This document shows positions 1-7,975 of a stretch of 64,000 bases of DNA, piece after piece (the first letter of the stretch is position 1; the number at the start of each line of letters is the position of its first letter). The stretch covers positions 124,001 through 188,000 of the forward strand of contig CAVOTD010000016.1 of assembly GCA_963698995.1 (NCBI GenBank), in the 5' to 3' direction. Source of the DNA: AP-15 sp963698995. GTDB lineage: Bacteria > Pseudomonadota > Alphaproteobacteria > ATCC43930 > CGMCC-115725. The position numbers and the translations under genes are program-made. Under the pieces are notes generated by a model. It searched no databases, was not told the origin of the DNA, and saw only the letters and a list, made by a program, of their open reading frames with translations.

Positions 1-50
1 CGCAGCCGCAGGCGCTCCGTGGTGAGTGTCGGAATTTCGAATGCTGTCAC
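1..50 (-). CDS. GNAT family N-acetyltransferase, N-terminal fragment (runs off window)
   Basis: Only the first 16 codons are inside the window. Read leftward from a GTG at 50, the product begins VTAFEIPTLTTERLRLR, which is the typical first strand of RimJ/RimL-like GNAT acetyltransferases (IPxLxTERLxLR). A GAGG Shine-Dalgarno sequence lies seven bases before the GTG and supports this start. Substrate cannot be inferred. The call rests on a short motif, so confidence is moderate. Confidence 0.5.
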   Translation of the reverse strand, partial: MTAFEIPTLTTERLRL

Positions 51-126
51 CTTACTGCCTCAGCAGGCGTATGGCGGAAAAGTAACGCCTTCCGCCACAC
101 CAGCTATCATACGGACACCCCCCGTT

Positions 127-889
127 TTATTGGGCGGCGGCTCTCATGGGCTGATGGGCGCGCAAGAAGGTGCGCACCCGGTTGATTGTCCGGGCGAGCA
201 AATCCGGCGGCTCGCGCCAAGGGTAAACCGTGATCTCGGCGTTCGGCGCCAGCGAGGCGACATCGATCGAGGTCTGGAGCGGATGCGCCGGCGTGTCGTC
301 GGGCAGCACGAGGATCGGCGTGCGGCAGCTGCGGATGAAATCGCGCGACACGCTGTACAGGAAGTCGCGCCGCACGCGGTATAAGTCGTGGAAATATTTC
401 TCGATGGTGTCCATCGTCACATCGGGCCGGCGGGCGCGGAACTCGGGGACCCAATTCTCGTGACCGTGCCGGTACATCACATCCGGGTCCTCCGGCCGGT
501 GCCCGACGCTCTGGCAGAATACGGCGGCGACGACGCGCTCGGGCGCGCGTTCGAGGAGCTTCCCGGCAAAGCAGCCGCCGATGCAGTAGCCCATGTAGAA
601 GAATTCGCGGATGCCGAGATGGTCCATCAGCCCGAGCTGATCGTCGGCGAAAGCGTCCCACGGGTTCGTCGACCGGCACCGGGCCGGTGCTTTCGCCGCC
701 ATTGGCGTTGCGCTGGTCCATCGTGATGCAGCGGAAGTCGTTTTTGAAGGCCTCCATGGCGTTGAACACGGCGGTCGGCCAATTGCTGACCCGGGAGTTC
801 AAGCCCCCGCCGGGCGTGACCAGCAGCGGGAAGCCGGAGCCGGCCTCCTCATAGCGGATGCGGACGTCGCCTTTCTGGTAAAACGGCAT
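127..889 (-). CDS. alpha/beta-fold hydrolase with Cys nucleophile motif (one apparent frameshift)
   Basis: After joining two frames the product is about 253 residues. It opens with a strand-rich alpha/beta hydrolase start (FPLLVTPGGG), then DQRNANGGES, and then GYCIGGCFAG at the nucleophile elbow. That elbow is G-x-C-x-G-G, as in dienelactone hydrolases, rather than the usual G-x-S-x-G. The ATG at 889 has a strong AGGAGG ribosome site. The frame breaks at about 662-664; removing one base from the C-run (minus strand) gives a continuous EPWDAFADDQLG. A single-base over-call is therefore more likely than a dead gene. The substrate is unknown. Confidence 0.7.
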
Positions 890-1040
890 GGCAGTTCCTC
901 CTTGCGCAGTATGCCTGATGGCGGGATTCCGATTACGAAAGCGGGATTGTAATATCGCTCCGCCGGTTTGCGTTAGTGCTCAGCCAAAAGCGATCGCCCC
1001 GCAAGGTCGACATCGATCCCCGTGCTGCGGCAGAGTAGCA

Positions 1041-2009
1041 TTGAAATTTGGCCACCGAGCGAAGAACGTGTTGCCGCTGCGTCTCGCTTGCTCGATCGCC
1101 GTCATTGTTGCTGCGGCGCTGTTCCCGACCGCGCTTCCGGGCGGCGCGGCTCAGGCCGGCGAAGGCAGGGTCGTCATTGCTTCGAAAATCGACACCGAAG
1201 GCGCGCTGCTCGGCAACATGATCGCGGCATTGCTCGAAGCTCGCGGTCTCGCGGTAGAGAACAAGGTTCAACTTGGGCCGACCAACATCGTGCGCGCGGC
1301 AATCCTCGCCGGACAGATCGACATTTATCCGGAATACACCGGGAACGGAGCCCTGTTCTTTCACATGGAGGAGGATCCGGCGTGGAAGAATTGGGAACAG
1401 GGCTATGCACTGGTCGAAAAGCTGTGCCGAGACAGAAACCACCTGGTGTGGCTCAGGCCGGCACCGGCAAACAATACCTGGGTGATCGCGTTACGCAAAG
1501 ACGTGGCCGAACGCTATCGCCTGCGATCGATGGCCGATTTCGCCAAATACGTCACGGACGGCGGCAGGATCAAGCTTGCCGCCTCCGCGGAGTTTGTCGA
1601 AAGCCCGTCGGCGTTGCCGGCTTTTGAGGCGACCTACGGCTTCCGGCTGTCGGACGAGCAATTGCTTACCTTGTCGGGAGGCAACACTGCCGCCACCCTG
1701 CGGGCCGCCGCCGAGCAGATGTCCGGGGTCGACGCCGCGATGGCCTACGGCACGGATGGCGCGCTCGCCGCACTCGGGCTGGTGGCGCTGACCGACGACA
1801 AGGGGGCACAGATCGTCTATGCGCCCGCCCCGGTGGTGCGTGAGGTGGTGCTGCGGCAACATCCGGAGATCGCCGCCGCGCTCGACCCGGCGTTTGCCGC
1901 TTTGACCCTTGAAACGCTGCAAAGGCTCAATGCCGAAATCGCGGTCGATGGAGAAGACGCCAGAGCGGTTGCCGTCGCCTATTTGAAATCACAGCATTTC
2001 CTGCCGTGA
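1041..2009 (+). CDS. glycine betaine/osmoprotectant ABC transporter substrate-binding protein (YehZ/OsmF/OpuCC-like)
   Basis: Periplasmic binding protein of about 322 residues. A basic start and hydrophobic stretch ending in GGAAQA look like a Sec signal peptide. The mature part has the OpuAC-type features VIASKIDTEGALLGNM, GQIDIYPEYTGNG and LVALTDDKGAQ, seen in quaternary-ammonium binding proteins. The start is uncertain: TTG 1041 and GTG 1068 are both in frame ahead of the signal peptide, and an ATG at 888 would overlap the divergent hydrolase start. Its stop overlaps the permease start (GTGA), so the importer is translationally coupled. Choline, betaine or another compatible solute is inferred from the family. 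Confidence 0.82.
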   Translation: MKFGHRAKNVLPLRLACSIAVIVAAALFPTALPGGAAQAGEGRVVIASKIDTEGALLGNMIAALLEARGLAVENKVQLGPTNIVRAAILAGQIDIYPEYTGNGALFFHMEEDPAWKNWEQGYALVEKLCRDRNHLVWLRPAPANNTWVIALRKDVAERYRLRSMADFAKYVTDGGRIKLAASAEFVESPSALPAFEATYGFRLSDEQLLTLSGGNTAATLRAAAEQMSGVDAAMAYGTDGALAALGLVALTDDKGAQIVYAPAPVVREVVLRQHPEIAAALDPAFAALTLETLQRLNAEIAVDGEDARAVAVAYLKSQHFLP

Positions 2010-3217
2010 GACTGCAGTCCGATCTGGATGTCCGACGACTTGACTTGCCGCTTTCGCCGGCTATTCACAATCAGGTGCTGCTCGTCCTGGTGATCTTCGC
2101 GGCGGCGGCGATTGCATCGGCAGGCTTTGTCGGCTATGCGCCGAACCGGCTGGTTTCGAGCCGGCCGATCCCGCTGTGGGCGGCCGCCGGCGCTGTGCCG
2201 ACTGCCGGCATCGTGGCATTCGGCGCGGCACTATCGGCAGCCTGCTTTATCCGGCCGAGCAAGCCGCTGCACTATTTCGTAGGGTTTTCGGGAATAGCTC
2301 TGCTGCTGCTCGCGCTCGCCGCGGCAGGCCAGGCGGCGAGCGTTCTGGCGGCGAACGCGAAACCGGCCTCGCGCATCTCGCTCGGCGCGGCGTTCTGGGC
2401 TCTCGCTGCTTGCAGCGCGCTGGTCGTGGTCGATGCGCTGCAGCGGCTCGGCGCCGGGGTCGCGATGCAACTCCTTGCGGTGATCGCGACGGGTTCGGGG
2501 GTGCTGCTGCTGGCGGCCGGCGGGACATTCGACGCCCTGTCGATCGCGCGCGAATACGGGAGCCGTCATCAGGCCTTTGCCGATGCGCTGGTGCGGCATG
2601 TTAGCTTGGTCGGGATATCGGTCGGCGCCGCGGTGGCGATCGGCTTTCCGCTCGGGGTGGCGGCGGCGCGAAATCCGCGGTGGCAAGGGCCGCTCTTCGC
2701 CGCCTTGAATATCCTGCAGACGATTCCTTCGATCGCCCTGTTCGGGCTGCTGATCGTGCCGTTGTCGGCCTTAGTGACGGCGGCGCCGGCACTCGCCGCT
2801 GTCGGGATCGGCGGCATCGGCGTGACGCCGGCGATCATCGCGTTGGTGCTCTATGCGCTGTTGCCGGTCGTGCGCAGCACCTCGGTCGGATTGGCCGGTG
2901 TCGATCGTGCAGCGGTCGAAGCCGGGCGCGGCATGGGGCTGAGCCCGCGCCAGGTCTTCTGGCAAATCGAACTGCCGCTCGCCCTCCCGGTATTGCTGGC
3001 CGGGTTGCGCATCGTGACCGTGCAGGCGATCGGGTTGGCTGTCGTCGCGGCGCTGATCGGCGCCGGCGGGCTTGGAACCTTTGTCTTCGAAGGGCTTGGC
3101 CAATTTGCCGTTGATCTTGTTCTGCTCGGTGCCTTGCCGGCGATCTTTCTGGCACTCTCCGCCGACTTCGCTCTGCAGATCTTCTCCACCATGCTGCGCC
3201 GGCGGTTCGCGCCATGA
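2006..3217 (+). CDS. osmoprotectant ABC transporter permease (YehY/OpuCB-like)
   Basis: Inner-membrane permease of 403 residues. It has an extra hydrophobic N-terminal half (several segments within residues 20-180) followed by a canonical BPD_transp_1 domain. The cytoplasmic EAA loop is visible as EAGRGMGLSPRQVFWQIELP. The long N-terminal extension is characteristic of YehY rather than of short OpuCB permeases. The GTG start overlaps the stop of the binding-protein gene, and its own end overlaps the ATPase start. No second permease gene (YehW-like) is present, so this permease presumably acts as a homodimer. Confidence 0.85.
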   Translation: MRLQSDLDVRRLDLPLSPAIHNQVLLVLVIFAAAAIASAGFVGYAPNRLVSSRPIPLWAAAGAVPTAGIVAFGAALSAACFIRPSKPLHYFVGFSGIALLLLALAAAGQAASVLAANAKPASRISLGAAFWALAACSALVVVDALQRLGAGVAMQLLAVIATGSGVLLLAAGGTFDALSIAREYGSRHQAFADALVRHVSLVGISVGAAVAIGFPLGVAAARNPRWQGPLFAALNILQTIPSIALFGLLIVPLSALVTAAPALAAVGIGGIGVTPAIIALVLYALLPVVRSTSVGLAGVDRAAVEAGRGMGLSPRQVFWQIELPLALPVLLAGLRIVTVQAIGLAVVAALIGAGGLGTFVFEGLGQFAVDLVLLGALPAIFLALSADFALQIFSTMLRRRFAP

Positions 3218-4137
3218 TCGAAATCGACAAGGTCACGAAATCCTACGGCGACCGCCGGGTTGTCGATCGGCTGTCTTTGACCGTCGCGGCCGGGGATTTC
3301 TGTGTACTGCTCGGCTCCTCCGGCTGCGGCAAATCGACGACCCTGAGGATGATCAACCGTTTGATCGCAATGGATTCCGGTACGATCCGGGTTGCCGGTG
3401 AGGACGTCGGAAATGTTCCGGCCGAGGCGCTGCGCCGGCGGATCGGTTACGCGATCCAGTCGATCGGGCTGTTTCCGCATTGGACGGTCGAGGACAACAT
3501 CGCCACTGTCCCTCGCCTCCTCAAATGGCCGCGTGGGCGAATGCGCGACCGGGTCACCGAGCTCCTCGAAATGTTCCGCCTACCGCCAGACGCCTATCGC
3601 GGAAAATACCCGCATCAGCTGTCGGGGGGCGAGCAGCAACGCGTCGGCGTCGCCCGTGCGCTTGCAGCCGATCCCCAGCTGCTGCTGATGGACGAGCCCT
3701 TCGCAGCGGTCGACCCGATCACCCGCGACGCGTTGCAGGTCGAGCTCGGACACATTCACCGGGCGACAAAGAAAACGATCGTGTTCGTCACCCACGACAT
3801 CGAGGAGGCGCTGCGCCTCGCCACGCAGATCGCCGTGATGGACCAGGGTCGGATCGCCCAGCTCGGCTCGCCGCTCGATATCCTGGAGCATCCCGCCAGC
3901 GACTTTGTCGCCGACTTTGTCGGACGCCAGGGCATCGGTCTGAAGCTGCTGTCGGTGCGCCGGATCGCCGATCGCCTGCGCCTCGGCGAAACCGCCGAAG
4001 GCGAGCCGCTCGCTCTCGACACGACGCTGCGCGACGCCTTTTCGGCGATGACGACGCGCCATACCGACCGGCTGCCGGTCTGCGATGCTGAAGGCCGCAC
4101 GGTCGGGGCGATCGCGCTCGCCGATCTCGTGCGGTAA
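3214..4137 (+). CDS. osmoprotectant ABC transporter ATP-binding protein (YehX/OpuCA-like)
   Basis: ATPase of 307 residues. Walker A GSSGCGKSTT is near residues 34-43, the signature LSGGEQQRVG near 136-145, and Walker B LLLMDEPFAAVDP follows. The H-loop is FVTHDIEEAL. Past residue 240 is a short CBS-like region (DAFSAMTTRHTDRLPVCDAEG), as in OpuCA-type ATPases, where it can sense ionic strength. It overlaps the permease by four bases (ATGA) and closes the three-gene importer. No promoter for the operon stands out between 890 and 1040. Confidence 0.88.
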   Translation: MIEIDKVTKSYGDRRVVDRLSLTVAAGDFCVLLGSSGCGKSTTLRMINRLIAMDSGTIRVAGEDVGNVPAEALRRRIGYAIQSIGLFPHWTVEDNIATVPRLLKWPRGRMRDRVTELLEMFRLPPDAYRGKYPHQLSGGEQQRVGVARALAADPQLLLMDEPFAAVDPITRDALQVELGHIHRATKKTIVFVTHDIEEALRLATQIAVMDQGRIAQLGSPLDILEHPASDFVADFVGRQGIGLKLLSVRRIADRLRLGETAEGEPLALDTTLRDAFSAMTTRHTDRLPVCDAEGRTVGAIALADLVR

Positions 4138-4190
4138 CCTCTTGTGCTCGCCGCCTCGTTGCACCGGCCAGCGGAGATTTGATCGCGGCT

Positions 4191-5291
4191 ATGGACCCGG
4201 TAGATATGCCTGAACACCACCACGACGATTGCACCGTACATTTCCGGTCCGACGGCCTGGGGCTGTCGCCCGCCGAATATGCACGGTTGCTGGTTCGGTT
4301 GGCCGAGGAGCGCGGCATCGTCGCCGACGAATTCTCGCGCGACGGGATCGTCGGCGAACTCGAGGAGCGCATGGCGGCCATTCTCGGCAAGGAGACGGCG
4401 GTCTTTTTGCCGAGCGGAACACTGGCCAATCATCTGGCGCTGCGCCTGCTCGCGACCCGCGGGCGTCGGGTGTTGGTCCAGCGCGAGAGCCATATCTACA
4501 ACGATACCGGAGACTGTGCGCAACAGCTGAGCGGGCTGACCTTGATCCCGCTCGCCCCCGAGCGGGCGACGTTCAGCCTCGCCGAGGTCGAGGCCGAGGT
4601 GGCGCGCGCCGAGGAGGGTCGCGTATCGACGCCGGTCGGTGTGATCTCGATCGAGTGCCCGGTGCGCCGGGTTCAAGGCGAGGTCTTCGACTTCACCGAG
4701 ATGCAACGGATCGCCGGGTTCGCGCGGGAGAGCCGGATCGGCCTGCATTTCGACGGCGCGCGGGTATTTTTGGCTTCGGCCTATACAGGGATTAGCCCGA
4801 AGGAATACTCGGCGCCGTTCGATACCGTCTACGTTTCTTTGTACAAATATTTCAATGCCGCCGGCGGAGCCGTGCTCGCCGGGCCCAGGCATCTCCTTGC
4901 CAACCTCTACCATCAGCGGCGCATGTTCGGCGGCAGCCTAAGGCAGGCTTGGCCCTGCGCAGCGGTCGCGCTGCATTATCTCGACGGTTTCGACGAGCGG
5001 TTTCGGCGCGCCGCGGCGGCGGCCGAGACCCTGCTCCAGGCGCTCCATAACCACCCCAATTGCGAAGTCTTGCGCGCCGCGACAGCAACCAACGTGACGC
5101 GTCTGCGAGTGTCGGGCAGGCATGCCGCGGCGCTGCCCGAGCGGCTGCTGATGCGCGGGATCGCGGTGCGGCCGGCACTGCGCGCATCGGATCGATGCGC
5201 CGAGTTCGAGCTGTTCACCAACGAGACGATCCTGCGTCGCCCGATCGAAGAAACGGTCGAGGTGTTCAGCGACGCTGTCGGATCCGCCTGA
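4191..5291 (+). CDS. threonine aldolase family / beta-eliminating lyase (PLP enzyme)
   Basis: PLP fold-type I enzyme of 366 residues. The N-terminal block VHFRSDGLGLSP, the substrate loop LPSGTLANHLALRLL and the PLP-lysine block VSLYKYFNAAGGAVL (Lys about 219) fit the threonine aldolase family. The reaction would be cleavage of threonine or allo-threonine to glycine and acetaldehyde. This subgroup differs from classical LtaE around the lysine (YKYF), so the real substrate could be another beta-hydroxy amino acid. ATG 4191 is chosen; ATG 4206 and TTG 4179 are alternatives. The gene stands alone between the ABC operon and def. Confidence 0.78.
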   Translation: MDPVDMPEHHHDDCTVHFRSDGLGLSPAEYARLLVRLAEERGIVADEFSRDGIVGELEERMAAILGKETAVFLPSGTLANHLALRLLATRGRRVLVQRESHIYNDTGDCAQQLSGLTLIPLAPERATFSLAEVEAEVARAEEGRVSTPVGVISIECPVRRVQGEVFDFTEMQRIAGFARESRIGLHFDGARVFLASAYTGISPKEYSAPFDTVYVSLYKYFNAAGGAVLAGPRHLLANLYHQRRMFGGSLRQAWPCAAVALHYLDGFDERFRRAAAAAETLLQALHNHPNCEVLRAATATNVTRLRVSGRHAAALPERLLMRGIAVRPALRASDRCAEFELFTNETILRRPIEETVEVFSDAVGSA

Positions 5292-5345
5292 GCGCCCGAC
5301 CTTGATATTGACGGTCAGCCGCCCGCCTCCTAACTAATTCGAATC

Positions 5346-5870
5346 ATGTCTCTGCTTTCGATCATCACCGCTCCCGACCCGCGGCTCAAGATCAAGGCGC
5401 GGCCCGTTCCCGCGGTCGACGACAAGATCAGGCGGCTGATGGACGACATGCTGGACACAATGTACGGCGCGATCGGCGTCGGCCTCGCCGCACCACAAGT
5501 CGGACAGCCGAGCCGCGTCATCGTGCTTGACGTGGCCCGCGAAGGCGAGAAACCCCAGCCGTTGAAGCTCGCCAACCCCGAAATCCTGTGGCGCTCGCCC
5601 GATCTAATCACCGGCAACGAGGGCTGCCTGTCCTTGCCGGAGCATTATGCCGAGGTCACGCGCCCGGCCGGGATCCGCCTGCGCTACCTCGATTACCAGA
5701 ACGAGATCCGCGAGATCGAAGCCTCGGGGCTGCTCGCGACCTGCCTGCAGCACGAGATCGATCACCTCGAGGGCGTGCTGTTCGTCGATCATATCTCTTC
5801 GCTGAAACGCGGGATGATCCTGCGGAAGCTCGCCAAAGCGAAACGCAGCCGGGAACCTGCGACCGCCTAA
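5346..5870 (+). CDS. def: peptide deformylase
   Basis: Removes the N-formyl group from nascent proteins. It has 174 residues, the normal length, and all three motifs: GVGLAAPQVG, EGCLSLPE (metal ligand Cys 94) and QHEIDHLEG (H136-E-I-D-H140). Its stop is 34 bases before fmt, giving the common def-fmt pairing of deformylation with formylation, followed here by truA. No shift or missing residue is seen. Confidence 0.97.
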   Translation: MSLLSIITAPDPRLKIKARPVPAVDDKIRRLMDDMLDTMYGAIGVGLAAPQVGQPSRVIVLDVAREGEKPQPLKLANPEILWRSPDLITGNEGCLSLPEHYAEVTRPAGIRLRYLDYQNEIREIEASGLLATCLQHEIDHLEGVLFVDHISSLKRGMILRKLAKAKRSREPATA

Positions 5871-5904
5871 GTTCCGCGATCGGCGGTGTGGAGTAGTAGC
5901 GGCG

Positions 5905-6867
5905 ATGAACATCACCGCGCAGCGACCGGCGCTCGACCTGATTTTTATGGGCACATCGGCGTTCGGGGCGACAATCCTCGAAGCACTGATCGATGCCGGA
6001 CATCGGATTCGCGCCGTCTATACGCAGCCGCCGCGCCCCGCCGGCCGCGGCCATCGGTTGCAACCCTCACCGGTTCAATTGCTCGCGGCGCAGCACGGTT
6101 TGGCCATCCGCTGCCCGACTAGTCTGCGCCGGGAGGACGAGCAGGCGGCATTTGCCGCTATCGGTGCCGATGCCGCGGTTGTCGCCGCCTACGGGCTGAT
6201 TTTGCCGCGCCCGATCCTGGCAGCGCCGCGGCTCGGCTGTTTCAATGTGCATACCTCACTGCTGCCGCGCTGGCGCGGCGCGGCCCCGATCCAGCGTGCA
6301 TTGCTCGCGGGCGACCCGGAGACCGGGATCACGATCATGCAGATGGCGGAAGGGCTCGATACCGGGCCGATACTGCTGCAGGAGGCCGTGCCGATCCCAT
6401 CCGGTGCGACGACCGCCGGCCTCTCGGCCGAACTGGCGATCCTCGGCGGGCGGCTGATGGTCGCCGCGCTCGACGGGGCCGCTCGAGGTCAGCTTGTTGC
6501 CCGGCCGCAGCCCCAGGACGGCGTCACCTACGCCCCGAAGATCGGCCGCGATGAAGGCCGGCTCGACTGGCGTCGACCCTCGACTGAGCTGGAACGGCGG
6601 GTGCGGGCTTTCGATCCGTGGCCCGGCGCCTTCTTCGAGATCGGCAGCGAACGGATTCGGGTGCACGCCGCCGTCGCTCTGCCGGGCCCGGCCGGCGGCG
6701 TGCCGGGGATCGTCCTCGACGACCGGTTGTCGGTCGCCTGCGGCGAGGGGGTCTTGCGGCTGCTGCGGCTGCAGCGCCCGGGGCGTGCCGCGCTCGAAGC
6801 GCCGGCCTTCCTGCGCGGGTTTCCGATCACCCCGGGGACGGTGCTGCCATGCCCCGCTACAAGCTGA
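5905..6867 (+). CDS. fmt: methionyl-tRNA formyltransferase
   Basis: Formylates initiator Met-tRNA using 10-formyl-tetrahydrofolate. It has 320 residues. The N-terminal Rossmann-like domain begins LDLIFMGTSAFGATIL; the catalytic block FNVHTSLLPRWRGAAPIQ and the loop MAEGLDTGPIL are intact. A C-terminal tRNA-binding OB-like domain follows (APKIGRDEGRLDW). The start at 5905 carries about ten residues before the first strand. Its end overlaps truA by 19 bases, so the two are probably co-translated. Confidence 0.96.
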   Translation: MNITAQRPALDLIFMGTSAFGATILEALIDAGHRIRAVYTQPPRPAGRGHRLQPSPVQLLAAQHGLAIRCPTSLRREDEQAAFAAIGADAAVVAAYGLILPRPILAAPRLGCFNVHTSLLPRWRGAAPIQRALLAGDPETGITIMQMAEGLDTGPILLQEAVPIPSGATTAGLSAELAILGGRLMVAALDGAARGQLVARPQPQDGVTYAPKIGRDEGRLDWRRPSTELERRVRAFDPWPGAFFEIGSERIRVHAAVALPGPAGGVPGIVLDDRLSVACGEGVLRLLRLQRPGRAALEAPAFLRGFPITPGTVLPCPATS

Positions 6868-7631
6868 GCATCGAGTATGACGGTACCGGGCTGGTCGGCT
6901 GGCAGCGGCAGGCGAACGGGCTATCGGTTCAGGAGGCGCTCGAAACCGCCATCGCCAAATTCTGTGGCGAGCAGGTCACCGTCCACGGCGCAGGGCGCAC
7001 CGATGCCGGGGTGCACGCCCTGTCGCAGACCGCTCATCTCGACCTGGCGCACAGCGTCGCGCCGGACGTGCTTCGCAGCGCCGTCAACCACCATCTGCGG
7101 CCCGCCGCGATCACGCTGCTGACCGCCGAAATCGCGCCCGATGATTTCGACGCGCGGCTGTCCGCGACGGGGCGGGTCTACCTCTATCGCATTCTGAACC
7201 GGCGGGCGCCGCCGGCGCTCGAACGCGGCCGGGTATGGCAGGTCGCGCCGCCGCTCGACCTCGAGGCGATGCGCCGGGGTGCCCGTCATCTGATCGGCCA
7301 CCACGATTTTTCGACCTTTCGCGACTCGTTGTGCCAGGCACGGTCGCCGTTGAAGACGCTCGACGCGCTCGAGCTCCGCCGCGCCGGCGACGAGATCCAT
7401 ATCGAGGCGCGCGCCCGCTCGTTTCTGCACCACCAAGTGCGCAACATGGCCGGCACGTTGAAGCTGGTCGGGCTCGGACGCTGGCAGCCCGACGATGTCG
7501 CCGAGGCGCTCGCCGCCCGCGACCGCCGCGCCGGCGGCCCGACCGCCCCGCCCGAAGGCCTCTACCTGGTCGAAGTCCGCTACCCTCCCGTCGATCGATT
7601 TCCGCTTTCACCCGGTGAAGAAATTGGCTGA
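6849..7631 (+). CDS. truA: tRNA pseudouridine(38-40) synthase
   Basis: Isomerises uridines 38-40 in the tRNA anticodon arm. The 260-residue product starts MPRYKLSIEYDGT inside the fmt 3' end. The catalytic aspartate (about D52) lies in GAGRTDAGVHALSQ. Further family blocks are YRILNRRAPP, GHHDFSTFRDS and the C-terminal FLHHQVRNMAGTL. The alternative longer frame upstream of 6849 is simply fmt read in another phase. Confidence 0.96.
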   Translation: MPRYKLSIEYDGTGLVGWQRQANGLSVQEALETAIAKFCGEQVTVHGAGRTDAGVHALSQTAHLDLAHSVAPDVLRSAVNHHLRPAAITLLTAEIAPDDFDARLSATGRVYLYRILNRRAPPALERGRVWQVAPPLDLEAMRRGARHLIGHHDFSTFRDSLCQARSPLKTLDALELRRAGDEIHIEARARSFLHHQVRNMAGTLKLVGLGRWQPDDVAEALAARDRRAGGPTAPPEGLYLVEVRYPPVDRFPLSPGEEIG

Positions 7632-7975
7632 ATAGCGGTGGTGTATCGGGGCTCCGGCTTGAATGTGCTGATAGGCGTGGGGCGTCGATTGACATGAGTA
7701 AGCCGGAACCATAGTCGCCGGTAGTGTCCTAGTTTGGTATGCGGTGTCGCCGGTCTGCCACGGTTTCAGCCCAGTCAGCGACTCGAAGCCATGGCAGCCG
7801 AAATCATTCTTTCCGGTGCGCAAATTCTCTGAAGTTGGGTAGCGTCACGGAGGTTCAGCAAAAGCCGTTAAGTCGGATGGTCATAGGTATGCGGGTGATT
7901 GCGCGATCACCGGATCCTTTGGCGAGGATGCATACCCATCGTCCGTCACAATGGTGGACGAGCAATGAGGTCGGA
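7632..7975. other. intergenic region, possible promoter only
   Basis: About 340 bases between truA and the beta-helix gene. No convincing gene is seen. The frame of the next gene stays open upstream to 7739, but its translation lacks a recognisable domain. A TTGACA at 7689-7694 is followed 17 bases later by a poor TAGTCG. It could be a weak promoter, but the -10 match is too weak to annotate separately. Confidence 0.4.

Noticed and set aside
3756..4913. A long antisense frame over the ABC ATPase end and threonine aldolase
   Set aside because: Both plus-strand genes have complete family motifs; the antisense product has no recognisable block and spans an operon boundary.
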